From Phycisphaerae bacterium (GTDB lineage Bacteria; Planctomycetota; Phycisphaerae; UBA1845; UTPLA1), in the NCBI GenBank assembly GCA_035275405.1, contig DATEMU010000012.1:248001-312000 (forward strand): 64,000 nucleotides of DNA, given 5' to 3'. Below, in pieces: positions 44,710 to 52,427 of the stretch (position 1 is its first letter; every line of letters begins with the position of its first letter). The notes beneath the pieces are model-generated. The model was not told the origin of the DNA and searched no databases. It worked only from the letters and a program-made list of their open reading frames with translations. The position numbers and the translations under genes were made by a program.

Positions 44710-44745
44710 GGGCTTTGGCCTCGTGTCGGCTTGCAATGGTCTATT

Positions 44746-45801
44746 CTAGGGCGCGCGGGGCCCAGCAATAGGCTGGATCGCCCAGGTGCGCTTGGCGATA
44801 TCGGCGGCGTCGCTCAGGGCGCGGCGGAATTTCAGGAGGATGCGCAGGGCCCAGATTCCGAAAACGAGTAAGACAATTCCGGCGACAACAGATGCTATGG
44901 TAAAAACTACCATGCCGAGGAGGCTTGGCGGTGCGGCCGGTGCCGTGGTCGCAGCGCCGGTAGAGATCGGAGATGTTACCGTCTTGGAGGGCGTCGGCAA
45001 CGTAGTGGCTATGACCGGCCCTGAGGTTGCTGCGGCTGTCGCAAAGGCGGCCGTCGCGAGAGGAGCTGCGATGGCAACGACAGCGCTGGCCAGGAGCCCG
45101 ATCGCCATTCCAAACATGACGATCCGGCAATGGCGGACGAGTTTGTCATCGGGAATCCGTCTAGCCAGTTGAGCACCATAGACGAATAACGCGAAGTTGC
45201 CCACGAGCCCCGCGAGGCCGTTTACCGCCGTTAATGGAATGACCATCAGGGGCGCGATGAATTGAACAAACGTCTGAATCGGAGATGCGACGTACGTCGC
45301 AGTCTGCACGATCCGAATGAGCTTGCGCGCGGTAATGGGTTTTTCGTCATCCAGCTTGGCGGGGTCCGGCGTGGTGACCTTCCAGTAGCCCACGAGGCCG
45401 ACGGCGCCCGTGACGTAGCCGAAAAGTGGCAAGTAAATGAAAAGTTTGGAGCCTCCGACCAATGCGCCGAGCGCTGCCGCGACACAACCCACGGTCAGGC
45501 CGCCGAGCAATCCAATGATGATCGCGGCGACGATCCAGTTCATCCCCGAGGCGAGTTTTTGCACCCACTCGGGGTCGGAGAAACGGAGCAGGTCGCCGTG
45601 CAGGGAGCGGCCGACGGCGGTGCCGCACTCGGGGCAGCGGCCGTCGGGCAGGAGGCCGCGGAGATTGTAGCCGCACTTGCGGCAGGCGACGTCGACGGCG
45701 ATGCGACCGGCGGGATCGAGGGCGATGGCCGGCAGCGCGGTGACGCCGGTGGGTTTGAGGATCGGCGGGATGATGGGTTGAATGGATTGAGGTGGGGTCA
45801 T
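44746..45801 (-). CDS. zinc-ribbon multi-pass membrane protein, CRKCGYNLRG family
   Basis: The 351-residue protein starts with a Pro-rich segment. A ribbon, CRKCGYNLRGLLPDGRCPECG, lies at residues ~40-60, followed by about seven membrane helices in three groups (residues ~87-145, ~185-260, ~295-325). A Thr/Ala/Pro-rich loop interrupts them. The soluble phrase LARRIPDDKLVRHCRIVMFG between helices is shared with the next gene (LAQRIPDFAMMRWLGIVKW). The ribbon probably binds zinc, and the whole is a planctomycete family without known function. A GCGGATT heptamer array separates it from the upstream paralogue. Confidence 0.7.
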   Translation of the reverse strand: MTPPQSIQPIIPPILKPTGVTALPAIALDPAGRIAVDVACRKCGYNLRGLLPDGRCPECGTAVGRSLHGDLLRFSDPEWVQKLASGMNWIVAAIIIGLLGGLTVGCVAAALGALVGGSKLFIYLPLFGYVTGAVGLVGYWKVTTPDPAKLDDEKPITARKLIRIVQTATYVASPIQTFVQFIAPLMVIPLTAVNGLAGLVGNFALFVYGAQLARRIPDDKLVRHCRIVMFGMAIGLLASAVVAIAAPLATAAFATAAATSGPVIATTLPTPSKTVTSPISTGAATTAPAAPPSLLGMVVFTIASVVAGIVLLVFGIWALRILLKFRRALSDAADIAKRTWAIQPIAGPRAP

Positions 45802-45813
45802 GGAGCCTCCTGA

Positions 45814-45848
45814 TGCGATTGCGGATTTTGGATTGAGGATTGCGGATT
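45814..45848 (+). repeat. GCGGATT-type heptanucleotide tandem array
   Basis: Five heptamers: TGCGATT, GCGGATT, TTGGATT, GAGGATT, GCGGATT. On the minus (coding) strand the array starts 11 nt after the stop codon of the 45860 gene and fills most of the gap to the next start. Confidence 0.8.
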
Positions 45849-45859
45849 GGCAAGCGGGT

Positions 45860-46726
45860 CTAGACTTGCCATTGGGCGGCGGCGAGACGGGCTTCGTCTC
45901 TGATCGCTATCCACAATCTCACAAACACGGAGACAAACCACAGCAAAACCGCTGGAAGCCCCCAAGCTAGCGCACAGCCAATGTATTGGGTCGCAGGCGA
46001 TGTTGGCGGATATGCCTTGCTTGCGGGGCTTACCAATTGAGCGGCATACCCCAGTAAGGCGAGTCCGAGTAGCACAACGCTCACCCATTTAACGATTCCC
46101 AGCCAACGCATCATTGCAAAGTCGGGGATCCGCTGAGCAAGCAGGCGGAAATGTCGAGTACCGGAAATTGCGAGGACGAGCCCTTCGCAAGCGAACAATG
46201 CAAAAAATGGTTCCAGCGATATTCCTTTCCATCGAGAAACGAAATACGACGCAATCACTGTGCTGGCCATTGCCAGAGGTACATACCGTGCGACGCTTCG
46301 GGCCGAGAGGAAACTCGGTTCGCCAGGGTTCCACGGCTCGGCTGTCGTAACGCGCCAAAACCCAATACTTGCCGACAGCATCCACCCGCCGAATAACGTC
46401 TTTCCTAACCACGTAGGTAATCTGTTGCCGAATCCCAAGGTCGATCTCGTCACATCGAGTGAAAGAATCGTCACACCCAGTGCGACGAAGCCCGCCCCAG
46501 TCGCCAACGTCCGTACCCAAATTGGATTGCACAGTGACAACCGATTCCCTTGCAAAGACCGCACGACTTGACCAGAACATTCCGGGCAGATTCCATCCGG
46601 CAACAAGCCGCGAAGGTTGTAGCCGCACTTGCGGCAGGAGACGTCGTCGGCGATGCGACCGGCTGGGTCGAGCCGGACCGGCGGTGTGGCAGTCACTTCG
46701 GCCAGGCGAGGATTGGGCTGAGTCAA
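45860..46726 (-). CDS. zinc-ribbon multi-pass membrane protein, CRKCGYNLRG family
   Basis: The 288-residue protein is a paralogue of the 44746 gene: VRLDPAGRIADDVSCRKCGYN with LRGLLPDGICPECSGQ at residues ~15-50, then about six helices. The second Cys pair here is CPEC, and SGQ replaces GTA. Shared phrases are GFWRVTTAEPW (YWKVTTPDP in the other), ARSVARYVPLAMAS and LAQRIPDFAMMRWLG. It follows the 46788 gene by 61 nt. Function unknown; by design it is a cytoplasmic ribbon tethered to an integral membrane domain. Confidence 0.7.
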   Translation of the reverse strand: MTQPNPRLAEVTATPPVRLDPAGRIADDVSCRKCGYNLRGLLPDGICPECSGQVVRSLQGNRLSLCNPIWVRTLATGAGFVALGVTILSLDVTRSTLGFGNRLPTWLGKTLFGGWMLSASIGFWRVTTAEPWNPGEPSFLSARSVARYVPLAMASTVIASYFVSRWKGISLEPFFALFACEGLVLAISGTRHFRLLAQRIPDFAMMRWLGIVKWVSVVLLGLALLGYAAQLVSPASKAYPPTSPATQYIGCALAWGLPAVLLWFVSVFVRLWIAIRDEARLAAAQWQV

Positions 46727-46787
46727 CTACTGCTCCTTTGGAATTCTTATTGTGGGCAGGGGGATTGCTGGTGAGACCCAACTTGGC

Positions 46788-47237
46788 TTACCCGATGTAC
46801 CAAAAAGCGAAGCAGAAGACAAACCACAATGCGCCGATGATCAACAAGGCCATGCCGCGTGGCTCACCCACTTCGCGATACTCGCTGAGAATCGCCCAAG
46901 TCACCACCAACGCCAAGCCGCCCGCGCGAAAGAAAGAGAAACCTCTGAAATCACTGCGATGCCGCAGTTCGAGAATCCAAAAAACCACACCGACGGTCAA
47001 CAGTACCCAACCGATGACCCCTGCAATCCGCTCGGCAAGCACCGCACTTCGATCCATCCGGCTGGCGTCGCTCGCCCAATGTGCTTCATCGAAAGACGCG
47101 CGATGGCCGCACTCCGGACATCGCAGGTCAGCGATGCCGTGCAGGTAGTATCCGCACTCAGGGCAACGGGGCGCAAGGTCGGGATCCCGCGCCTTTACGA
47201 CTTGATTGATTGCGCGGTACCGCCTGGAAGATTTCAT
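46788..47237 (-). CDS. zinc-ribbon membrane protein, two to three helices
   Basis: The 149-residue protein carries a four-Cys ribbon CPECGYYLHGIADLRCPECGH (residues ~25-45) and about three membrane helices (residues ~70-90, ~100-115, ~128-148). It is a shorter member of the local ribbon family. Its ATG overlaps the rarA stop by four bases, so it is translationally coupled to rarA and probably heads the transcription of the two downstream ribbon genes. Function unknown. Confidence 0.7.
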   Translation of the reverse strand: MKSSRRYRAINQVVKARDPDLAPRCPECGYYLHGIADLRCPECGHRASFDEAHWASDASRMDRSAVLAERIAGVIGWVLLTVGVVFWILELRHRSDFRGFSFFRAGGLALVVTWAILSEYREVGEPRGMALLIIGALWFVFCFAFWYIG

Positions 47238-48571
47238 GATGCATCCGCCCGAAGCTGTTTGAATTTCTCCAAATACTCTCCCATCTGCTTCTCATGCCCG
47301 CGGTCAGTGGGAACGTAGTAGGTTTTTTCCACCCCGAGGTAATCCTGCGCGGCGATGCCGCCGGGGGCGTCGTGGGCGTATTGGTAGCCCTCGCCGTGTC
47401 CGAGTTTCTTGGCGCCTTTGTAGTGGGCGTCGCGGAGGTGGCGCGGGACGGGGATGGTACGACCTTCCTTCACGTCCTTGGATGCGTTCCAGATGGCCAT
47501 CGCGCTGGCGTTGCTCTTGGGGGCGCAGGCGATGTAGATCGCGGCCTGGGCGAGCGGCAGTTGGCACTCGGGGAGACCGACAAAGATGGTCGTCTGCACG
47601 GCGGCGTTGGCGAGAACGAGGGCCATGGGATCGGCGTTGCCGACATCCTCGGCGGCACAGATGGCGATCCGCCGGGCGATGAAGCGCGGGTCCTCCCCGG
47701 CCTCGAGCATCCGGGCGAGCCAATAGACCGTCGCATCGGGGTCGCTGCCGCGCATGGATTTGATGAGGGCGCTGGCGGCGTCGTAGTGTTCGTCGCCGGT
47801 GCCGTCGTAGACGATGGCTTTGCGCTGGATGGAGTCCCGGGCGGTTTCGAGAGTGATCGCGATGGCGGATTTCGGATTTCGGATTGCGGATTGATCGAGT
47901 TGGGAAAGGATCGCGACTTCGATGGCGGTGAGCGCGCGGCGGGCGTCGCCGTCGCTCGTGGTCGCGAGGAAGGCGAGGGCCTCGTCGGTGATCGTCGCCT
48001 TGAATTGCCCCATGCCGCGCTCTTCATCGGCAAGGGCGCGGCGCATCAGGGCCTTGAGATCATCCTCCAACAGTGGCTCGAACTGGAAGATCTGGCTCCG
48101 CGAGACGAGCGGGGAGTTGACGCTGAAAAACGGGTTCTCCGTCGTCGCGCCGACGAGAATGACAATGCCATCCTCGACGTCGCCGAGCAGCACGTCCTGC
48201 TGGGCGCGGTTGAAGCGGTGGATCTCGTCGAGGAAGAGGACGGTCCGCTGGTTGTCCTGCAACCGGTCGCGGGCACGGGCGAGGATGTCGCGGACCTCCT
48301 TGACGCCGATGGCGGCGGCGTTGACGGCCTCGAAGGCGGCCTTGGTTTGCAGGGCGATGATCTGGGCGAGCGTGGTCTTGCCGGTGCCGGGCGGGCCGTA
48401 GAAGATCGCGCTGGCGAGGCGATCGGCGTCGAGAAGACGGCGGAGGAGCTTGCCGGGGCCGAGGAAGTGCTGTTGACCGACGAACTCGTCGAGGGTGCGG
48501 GGCCGCATCCGCACAGCGAGGGGCTGGACGCGGGCGAGGGCGGCCTGGCGCTGGGATGCGAACAAGTCCAT
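47234..48571 (-). CDS. rarA: replication-associated recombination protein A (AAA ATPase)
   Basis: The ATG at 48571 gives 445 residues (the frame extends further upstream but without homology). The clamp-loader-type AAA domain has SAIFYGPPGTGKTTLA (Walker A), VLFLDEIHRFNRAQQD (Walker B), GATTENPFFSVNSPLVSR (sensor 1) and DGDARRALTAIEVA (sensor 2). The C-terminal part has MRGSDPDATVYWLARMLEAG and AEDVGNADP. RarA/MgsA acts at stalled replication forks and ssDNA gaps. A heptamer array encodes SAIRNPKSAIA between sensor 2 and ITLETARD, a place where homologues usually have a short loop. The next gene overlaps by four bases. Confidence 0.93.
   Translation of the reverse strand: MDLFASQRQAALARVQPLAVRMRPRTLDEFVGQQHFLGPGKLLRRLLDADRLASAIFYGPPGTGKTTLAQIIALQTKAAFEAVNAAAIGVKEVRDILARARDRLQDNQRTVLFLDEIHRFNRAQQDVLLGDVEDGIVILVGATTENPFFSVNSPLVSRSQIFQFEPLLEDDLKALMRRALADEERGMGQFKATITDEALAFLATTSDGDARRALTAIEVAILSQLDQSAIRNPKSAIAITLETARDSIQRKAIVYDGTGDEHYDAASALIKSMRGSDPDATVYWLARMLEAGEDPRFIARRIAICAAEDVGNADPMALVLANAAVQTTIFVGLPECQLPLAQAAIYIACAPKSNASAMAIWNASKDVKEGRTIPVPRHLRDAHYKGAKKLGHGEGYQYAHDAPGGIAAQDYLGVEKTYYVPTDRGHEKQMGEYLEKFKQLRADAS
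47865..47892 (+). repeat. GCGGATT-type heptamer array inside rarA
   Basis: Four heptamers: GCGGATT, TCGGATT, TCGGATT, GCGGATT. The array is transcribed and translated as part of rarA on the minus strand and keeps the reading frame. Confidence 0.8.
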
Positions 48572-48614
48572 ATCCCTGATGATAAGGATGCGGGGGTTAC
48601 AAATCTTGTGGGAA

Positions 48615-48644
48615 TGTGTAATGGCTGCGCGGCAATATGGACAA
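48615..48644 (-). promoter_or_regulatory. candidate promoter of rarA operon
   Basis: On the minus strand TTGTCC (plus 48639-48644) and TACACA (plus 48615-48620) are separated by 18 bp, about 45 bases before the rarA start. Confidence 0.3.
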
Positions 48645-48666
48645 TATGCTGTGGGCGAGTGGAATG

Positions 48667-48701
48667 TCGAATAGCGAATAGCGAATGGCGAATACCGAAA
48701 G
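48667..48701 (+). repeat. GCGAATA-type heptanucleotide tandem array
   Basis: Five heptamers: TCGAATA, GCGAATA, GCGAATG, GCGAATA, CCGAAAG, then AAGAAG. The same order, ending CGAAAG-AAGARR, recurs at 49451 and 54565. This copy lies in the divergent gap before the NTase-like gene. Confidence 0.8.
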
Positions 48702-48716
48702 AAGAAGCGTGCGGTT

Positions 48717-49454
48717 ATGGCGGATGTGACGATTGACGAGGGGGCGGTGGGGTTGGTGGCGTCGCCCGCGCTGCGCGGGTCGATCCGGGAGTACACGGGC
48801 GAGATCGGGGCGCGCTTTGGGGCGAACCTGCTGGGGATGGTGCTGTACGGCCCCGTGCTGGAGTCCGGCTTCGATGAACGCCGAAGCGCCGCCACGAGCG
48901 CGGTCGTCCTGAAGCACGTTGAGCTCGAGTCACTGCGGCGGCTGGGGGAACAGGGGGCGCGATGGGGGCGACGGGGGATCGCCGCGCCGTTGGTCATGAC
49001 GCCGGAGTTTATCGAGAGTTCCTGTGACAGCTTCCCGTTGGAATTGCTGGAGATCAAACAGAACCACGTGACGCTTACCGGCGAGGACCATTTCACGCCT
49101 CTGGAGCTGAAGGCCGAGCATGTGCGGTTGCAGTGCGAACGGGAGCTGAAGCGGATCAAGATGCGGATGCGCCAGGGGCTGTTGGCCGCAGCGGGTCGCG
49201 AAGCGGCGCTTGCCGAGCTGGAGGCGGACATCGGGCTGCACCTGGTGCGGACGCTGCGGGGAGTGCTGTGGCTCAAGGGGATGACGACGTATCTGCCCGC
49301 GCCAGAGGTGATCGGGAAATGCGCGGACTTGGCGGGACGGCCGCTGACGGGACTACAGACAGCGCTGGCGAGCGATGGACGACGAGGTTGGCAGGAGTTT
49401 GGCGCGTTGTATGAGGATGTGGAGGCGCTGGCGGGGATGGCGAACAAGGAGTGA
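48717..49454 (+). CDS. nucleotidyltransferase-like protein, hypothetical
   Basis: The 245-residue soluble protein has an N-terminal segment FGANLLGMVLYGPVLESGF that resembles the GS(x)xYGS motif of minimal nucleotidyltransferases, but the expected Asp triad is replaced (FDERRSAATSAVVL), so activity is doubtful. The middle is helical, with a charged coiled-coil-like stretch (LKAEHVRLQCERELKRIKMRM). The C-terminus is also helical. In planctomycetes such genes often precede TPM-domain and LemA genes, as here. The end overlaps the next frame's GTG, and the stop codon itself lies in a heptamer unit. Confidence 0.55.
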   Translation: MADVTIDEGAVGLVASPALRGSIREYTGEIGARFGANLLGMVLYGPVLESGFDERRSAATSAVVLKHVELESLRRLGEQGARWGRRGIAAPLVMTPEFIESSCDSFPLELLEIKQNHVTLTGEDHFTPLELKAEHVRLQCERELKRIKMRMRQGLLAAAGREAALAELEADIGLHLVRTLRGVLWLKGMTTYLPAPEVIGKCADLAGRPLTGLQTALASDGRRGWQEFGALYEDVEALAGMANKE

Positions 49455-49545
49455 ATAGCGAATTGCGAAAAGGAAATAGCGAAAGAAGAGGCATGGGCGA
49501 GAATTCCCGTTCCGGGTTTTCGCTATTCGCTATTCGCTATTCGAC
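49451..49545 (+). repeat. GCGAATA-type array with inverted partner (hairpin)
   Basis: A direct array (GTGAATA, GCGAATT, GCGAAAA, GGAAATA, GCGAAAG; 49451-49485) faces an inverted array (TTTTCGC, TATTCGC, TATTCGC, TATTCGA; 49518-49545). The arms can pair over about 28 bases, with the TPM gene start (49493) in the loop. Confidence 0.8.
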
Positions 49546-50344
49546 ATTTTGTCTGGCAGCGGCTTTGCTTCTCGGATCGGGTGTTGGCGTATTGGCCGAC
49601 GAGACGCCCCGCACCGGCATCATCGATCGCGCGGGCGTGGTGGATGAATCGACTGAGGTCCGGATCAATTCGTGGCTGCTCGAATTGGAGAAGAAGACCG
49701 GGGCGCAGCTCAAGGTGCTGACGATCGATTCCCTGGAGGGCCGGGACATCCAGGATTATGCGATAGAAACGGCGAAGCGCTGGCAGCTTGGACAAAAGGA
49801 GGAAGACAACGGGACGCTGGTCGTCGTCGCTGTAAAAGACCGCAAATGGCGGATCGAGACCGGTGAGGGGATTGAAGACACGTTGCCGGACGCCTATTGC
49901 GACCACGTCGCGACGGATTATTTCCTGCCGAATTTTCGGCGCGGGGATTTTGGCAAGGGGATTCTGGATGGGACGGCGGTGCTGGCGCAAAAGATTGCGA
50001 CGGATGCGAAGGTTCAATTAACAGGGGTGCCGGCTATTGGTTCACCAACGGGGCGGAAAAGCGATGGCACCATCGCGTCGTTCGTAGCCCTCGCCATCAT
50101 TTTTGTTTTCATGATCATGGGTATGCTCAGCCGGAATGCGCGTGGGCGAGGGAATCGGGCGTGGGGCGGCGACTGGCTGACTTGGATGGTAATTGGAAAC
50201 ATGTTGGGCGGCGGGCGCCGGCGCGGCGGATCAAGCTGGGGCGGGTTTGGCGGATTCGGGGGAGGTGGATTCGGCGGTGGTGGAGGCTTCGGCGGGGGCG
50301 GCGGTGGTTCGTTTGGCGGCGGCGGCGCGGGGGGAAGTTGGTAA
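49493..50344 (+). CDS. TPM domain protein with Gly-rich tail (YgcG-like)
   Basis: The ATG at 49493 has GAGG upstream; a GTG at 49451 lies inside the repeat and is less likely. The signal peptide contains the repeat-derived phrase FSLFAIRYSTF before FCLAAALLLGSGVGVLA. The TPM domain (residues ~35-160) shows GIIDRAGVVDESTEVRINSW, KKTGAQLKVLTIDSLEG and NGTLVVVAVKDRKWRIETGEG. A membrane helix (~195-215) and a Gly/Ser-rich end (GGFGGGGFGGGGGFGGGG) follow. TPM proteins are thought to act in envelope or photosystem repair; they frequently neighbour lemA, as here. 283 residues. Confidence 0.85.
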   Translation: MGENSRSGFSLFAIRYSTFCLAAALLLGSGVGVLADETPRTGIIDRAGVVDESTEVRINSWLLELEKKTGAQLKVLTIDSLEGRDIQDYAIETAKRWQLGQKEEDNGTLVVVAVKDRKWRIETGEGIEDTLPDAYCDHVATDYFLPNFRRGDFGKGILDGTAVLAQKIATDAKVQLTGVPAIGSPTGRKSDGTIASFVALAIIFVFMIMGMLSRNARGRGNRAWGGDWLTWMVIGNMLGGGRRRGGSSWGGFGGFGGGGFGGGGGFGGGGGGSFGGGGAGGSW

Positions 50345-50345
50345 A

Positions 50346-50373
50346 TCAGTGGTCGGTGGCTAGTGGTCAGTGC
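50346..50373 (+). repeat. CCACTGA-type heptanucleotide tandem array
   Basis: Four heptamers in complement orientation: TCAGTGG, TCGGTGG, CTAGTGG, TCAGTGC. One base separates the array from the TPM gene stop codon. Confidence 0.8.
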
Positions 50374-50388
50374 CACGGAGGAAACGAT

Positions 50389-51054
50389 ATGGGCGTTTGT
50401 GCGAAATGCGGCGACAACAATCCGGCGGGCGCGAAATATTGCGGCGCCTGCGGGGCAACACTTGTTAGCGGAGGTACCGGTATGAGTGCGTCTAAGGCGA
50501 TTCTGGTTTTCCTGGTGGTCATCGTCGGCGCGGCGGTCATCGGCGGCGGCTGCGCGTACAGCGGCTATCGCAGCACGTACACGATGGATGAGTCGGTCAA
50601 GAAGGCGTGGGCGGACGTCGACGTCGTCCTCAAGCGGCGGTTCGACCTGATCCCCAATGTCGTGAACACGGTCAAAGGTTATGCGACGCATGAAAAGGAT
50701 CTGCTGCAGGGCATCGCCGACTCGCGGAAGGCCTATACCGGCGCGGCGACCCGCGACGGCAAGATGAAGGCCAACAACGCGCTGGACAGCTTCGTCTCGC
50801 GGCTCCTGGTGATCCAGGAACGCTACCCGGACCTGAAGGCGAACGAAAACTTCCGCGCGCTGCAGGTCGAACTGGAAGGGACCGAGAACCGTATCGCCGA
50901 GATGCGCAAGCGCTATAACGACGCGGTGCGGGCACTCAATGGATATATCCGCGCGTTCCCGGGCTCGCTCTATGCGAGTTGGTCCGGCGTGAAGCCGGCG
51001 GAGTACTTCGAGGCGGGCGAAAGCGCGACGGCGGTGCCGGAGGTGAAGTTTTAG
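50389..51054 (+). CDS. LemA family protein with N-terminal zinc ribbon
   Basis: The ATG at 50389 follows a GGAGGAAAC site; the product has 221 residues. The N-terminus is a ribbon, CAKCGDNNPAGAKYCGACG, then a membrane helix (~33-55), then the LemA domain: VKKAWADVDVVLKRRFDLIPN with VVNTVKGYATHEKDLL, ERYPDLKANENFRAL and RYNDAVRALNGYIRAFPG. LemA proteins are usually anchored helical-bundle proteins of unclear role. The ribbon in front of the membrane helix is unusual. A strong terminator follows at 51111. Confidence 0.9.
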   Translation: MGVCAKCGDNNPAGAKYCGACGATLVSGGTGMSASKAILVFLVVIVGAAVIGGGCAYSGYRSTYTMDESVKKAWADVDVVLKRRFDLIPNVVNTVKGYATHEKDLLQGIADSRKAYTGAATRDGKMKANNALDSFVSRLLVIQERYPDLKANENFRALQVELEGTENRIAEMRKRYNDAVRALNGYIRAFPGSLYASWSGVKPAEYFEAGESATAVPEVKF

Positions 51055-51110
51055 CGGGTGATGGAATGAAATGGTGCGACGTAGGGTTCTCGCACCTTCT
51101 ATTATTGGAA

Positions 51111-51138
51111 ACCCCGGAATCGCATTCCGGGGTTTTTT
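51111..51138 (+). terminator. Rho-independent terminator after lemA gene
   Basis: ACCCCGGAAT (51111-51120) and ATTCCGGGGT (51124-51133) form a perfect ten-pair stem with a CGC loop, followed by a T6 tract (51133-51138). Confidence 0.93.
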
Positions 51139-51198
51139 ATTGTTGCGGGGTGCGTCGGTCGATAAGAGGGCGGCTGCATTTTTTCCGGAGGGCCGGTA

Positions 51199-52098
51199 AT
51201 GACCGACACCGTCATCGAGACGATCGCTCTTAAATGCATTTGCGGGACGAACATGCGCGTGCGGGCCGCCGCGGCGGGCAAAAGGGCCAAGTGCCCCACG
51301 TGCGGCGCGATCCAGACGATTCCCGGTTCGGCCGCGGCGCCGATGCCGAATCCCGCGATGAGCGTGCAGTCGCCCCGTGACCTCAGTGATCTGGTTCCGC
51401 TTGAACCACCGCCGGGCGCGGCGATCGGCGAGGCGCGCTGCGCGGACGCGCCAGAGACGATGGCGACCGTGGTGACGTCGCTGGGGACGTTCGCGCTGGG
51501 GACCGTGCTCAGCGGTGTCGGCGCGGCGATCGGCGGGGTCGTCTGGTTCCTCGTTGTCTATTACGCGAACTTCGAGGTCGGCTATATCGCATGGGGCATC
51601 GGCGTCCTGGCCGGGCTCGGAATGGTGTTTGGACACAAGGCGCATACGACCAGGGCCGGCGTGACCGCGGCGGGGATGGCGGCGCTAGGCATCATCGGTG
51701 CGAAAGTGGCGATCTTCTTTTGCCTCTATACCGCCTTTCTGAATTCGATCACGCCGGCCGACGACAGCGGAATCAACGAGCAAAGAGAATTCGTGACGGG
51801 CATGACGGCGGAAAAGATCCTGGACGCACGCGGAATCACGGCCGACGAAAAGCGCGAAGCGCAGTGGGACTCGGTCTATGAGGAGGCGACGGAGCGTGTC
51901 CAGAAAATGGACGACGACGAAGTTCGGGAGAAGTGCAGGACGTACGGAGACGACCTCCGGGCGAGCATGGGAGGGAAGGAGTCCATGACCGCAGCGTTTG
52001 TCGAAAGCCAGTTCACCGCGTTCGACCTGCTCTGGTTCTTCCTCGCGATCGGATCGGCCTTCAAGATCGGCCGCGGGGCGACGGTCAAAGAGACTTGA
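51199..52098 (+). CDS. zinc-ribbon membrane protein, amplified family copy 1
   Basis: The 299-residue protein has a ribbon with CxC and CPxC halves (LKCICGTNMRVRAAAAGKRAK then CPTCG), a Pro/Ala linker and a membrane domain of about four helices (residues ~90-190: TFALGTVLSGVGAAIGGVVW, YIAWGIGVLAGLGMVFGH). A charged region (EEATERVQKMDDDEVREKC) and a C-terminal helix ending IGSAFKIGRGATVKET follow. It is collinear with the gene at 52706 except for the second ribbon. The leader GGAGGGCCGG before the ATG is also shared. Function unknown. Confidence 0.75.
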   Translation: MTDTVIETIALKCICGTNMRVRAAAAGKRAKCPTCGAIQTIPGSAAAPMPNPAMSVQSPRDLSDLVPLEPPPGAAIGEARCADAPETMATVVTSLGTFALGTVLSGVGAAIGGVVWFLVVYYANFEVGYIAWGIGVLAGLGMVFGHKAHTTRAGVTAAGMAALGIIGAKVAIFFCLYTAFLNSITPADDSGINEQREFVTGMTAEKILDARGITADEKREAQWDSVYEEATERVQKMDDDEVREKCRTYGDDLRASMGGKESMTAAFVESQFTAFDLLWFFLAIGSAFKIGRGATVKET

Positions 52099-52121
52099 GG
52101 CTTGAGGCCCGAGGCCTGAGT
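52094..52121 (+). repeat. CTTGAGG-type heptanucleotide tandem array
   Basis: Four heptamers: CTTGAGG, CTTGAGG, CCCGAGG, CCTGAGT. The first unit contains the TGA stop codon of the preceding gene (52096-52098). Confidence 0.85.
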
Positions 52122-52129
52122 TTTCAGAG

Positions 52130-52160
52130 ACCCCCGGATGGCGATCCGGGGGTTTCTTAT
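52130..52160 (+). terminator. Rho-independent terminator after 51199 gene
   Basis: ACCCCCGGAT (52130-52139) and ATCCGGGGGT (52144-52153) form a perfect ten-pair stem with a GGCG loop, followed by TTCTTATT. Confidence 0.9.
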
Positions 52161-52189
52161 TGGCGCGCACCGCGAGGATTCGCTAAAAT
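52160..52189 (+). promoter_or_regulatory. duplicated promoter, copy 1
   Basis: TTGGCG (52160-52165), an 18-bp spacer and TAAAAT (52184-52189), upstream of the truncated ribbon ORF. The same arrangement is at 52646. Confidence 0.5.
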
Positions 52190-52220
52190 GGCCTCCGCCA
52201 ATCGAGCGGGAGGGCCGGTG

Positions 52221-52427
52221 ATGTCCGACACAGCCAGTGAGACGATTGTTATCAAGTGCGGTTGCGGCACGAATATGCGTGTCCGCGCGAGCGCGGCGGG
52301 CAAGAAGGCCAAGTGCCTAAATGCGACGGGCCATGATTCACGATCTTTTTTCAATTGCGCAGTTTCTCGACTGAATTCCTTGTGGGTGATGAATCATCGC
52401 TTTCTTAGTCTTCGAGGACCGTCATGA
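52221..52427 (+). pseudogene. truncated copy of the 52706 zinc-ribbon gene
   Basis: The first ~32 codons (to about 52315) match the start of the 52706 gene almost base for base, including the ribosome binding leader GGAGGGCCGG and the promoter upstream. After KKAKC the match stops, and the CPKC half of the ribbon and the membrane domain are missing. The frame runs on through unrelated sequence to 68 codons and ends TGA overlapping the next ATG (ATGA), so it may still be translated and coupled to the small membrane gene. It is best seen as a remnant of gene amplification. Confidence 0.7.

Noticed and set aside
48572-49447. N-terminal extension of rarA to 49447
   Set aside because: It lies opposite the NTase-like gene, lacks homology to RarA and the ATG at 48571 fits the family start.
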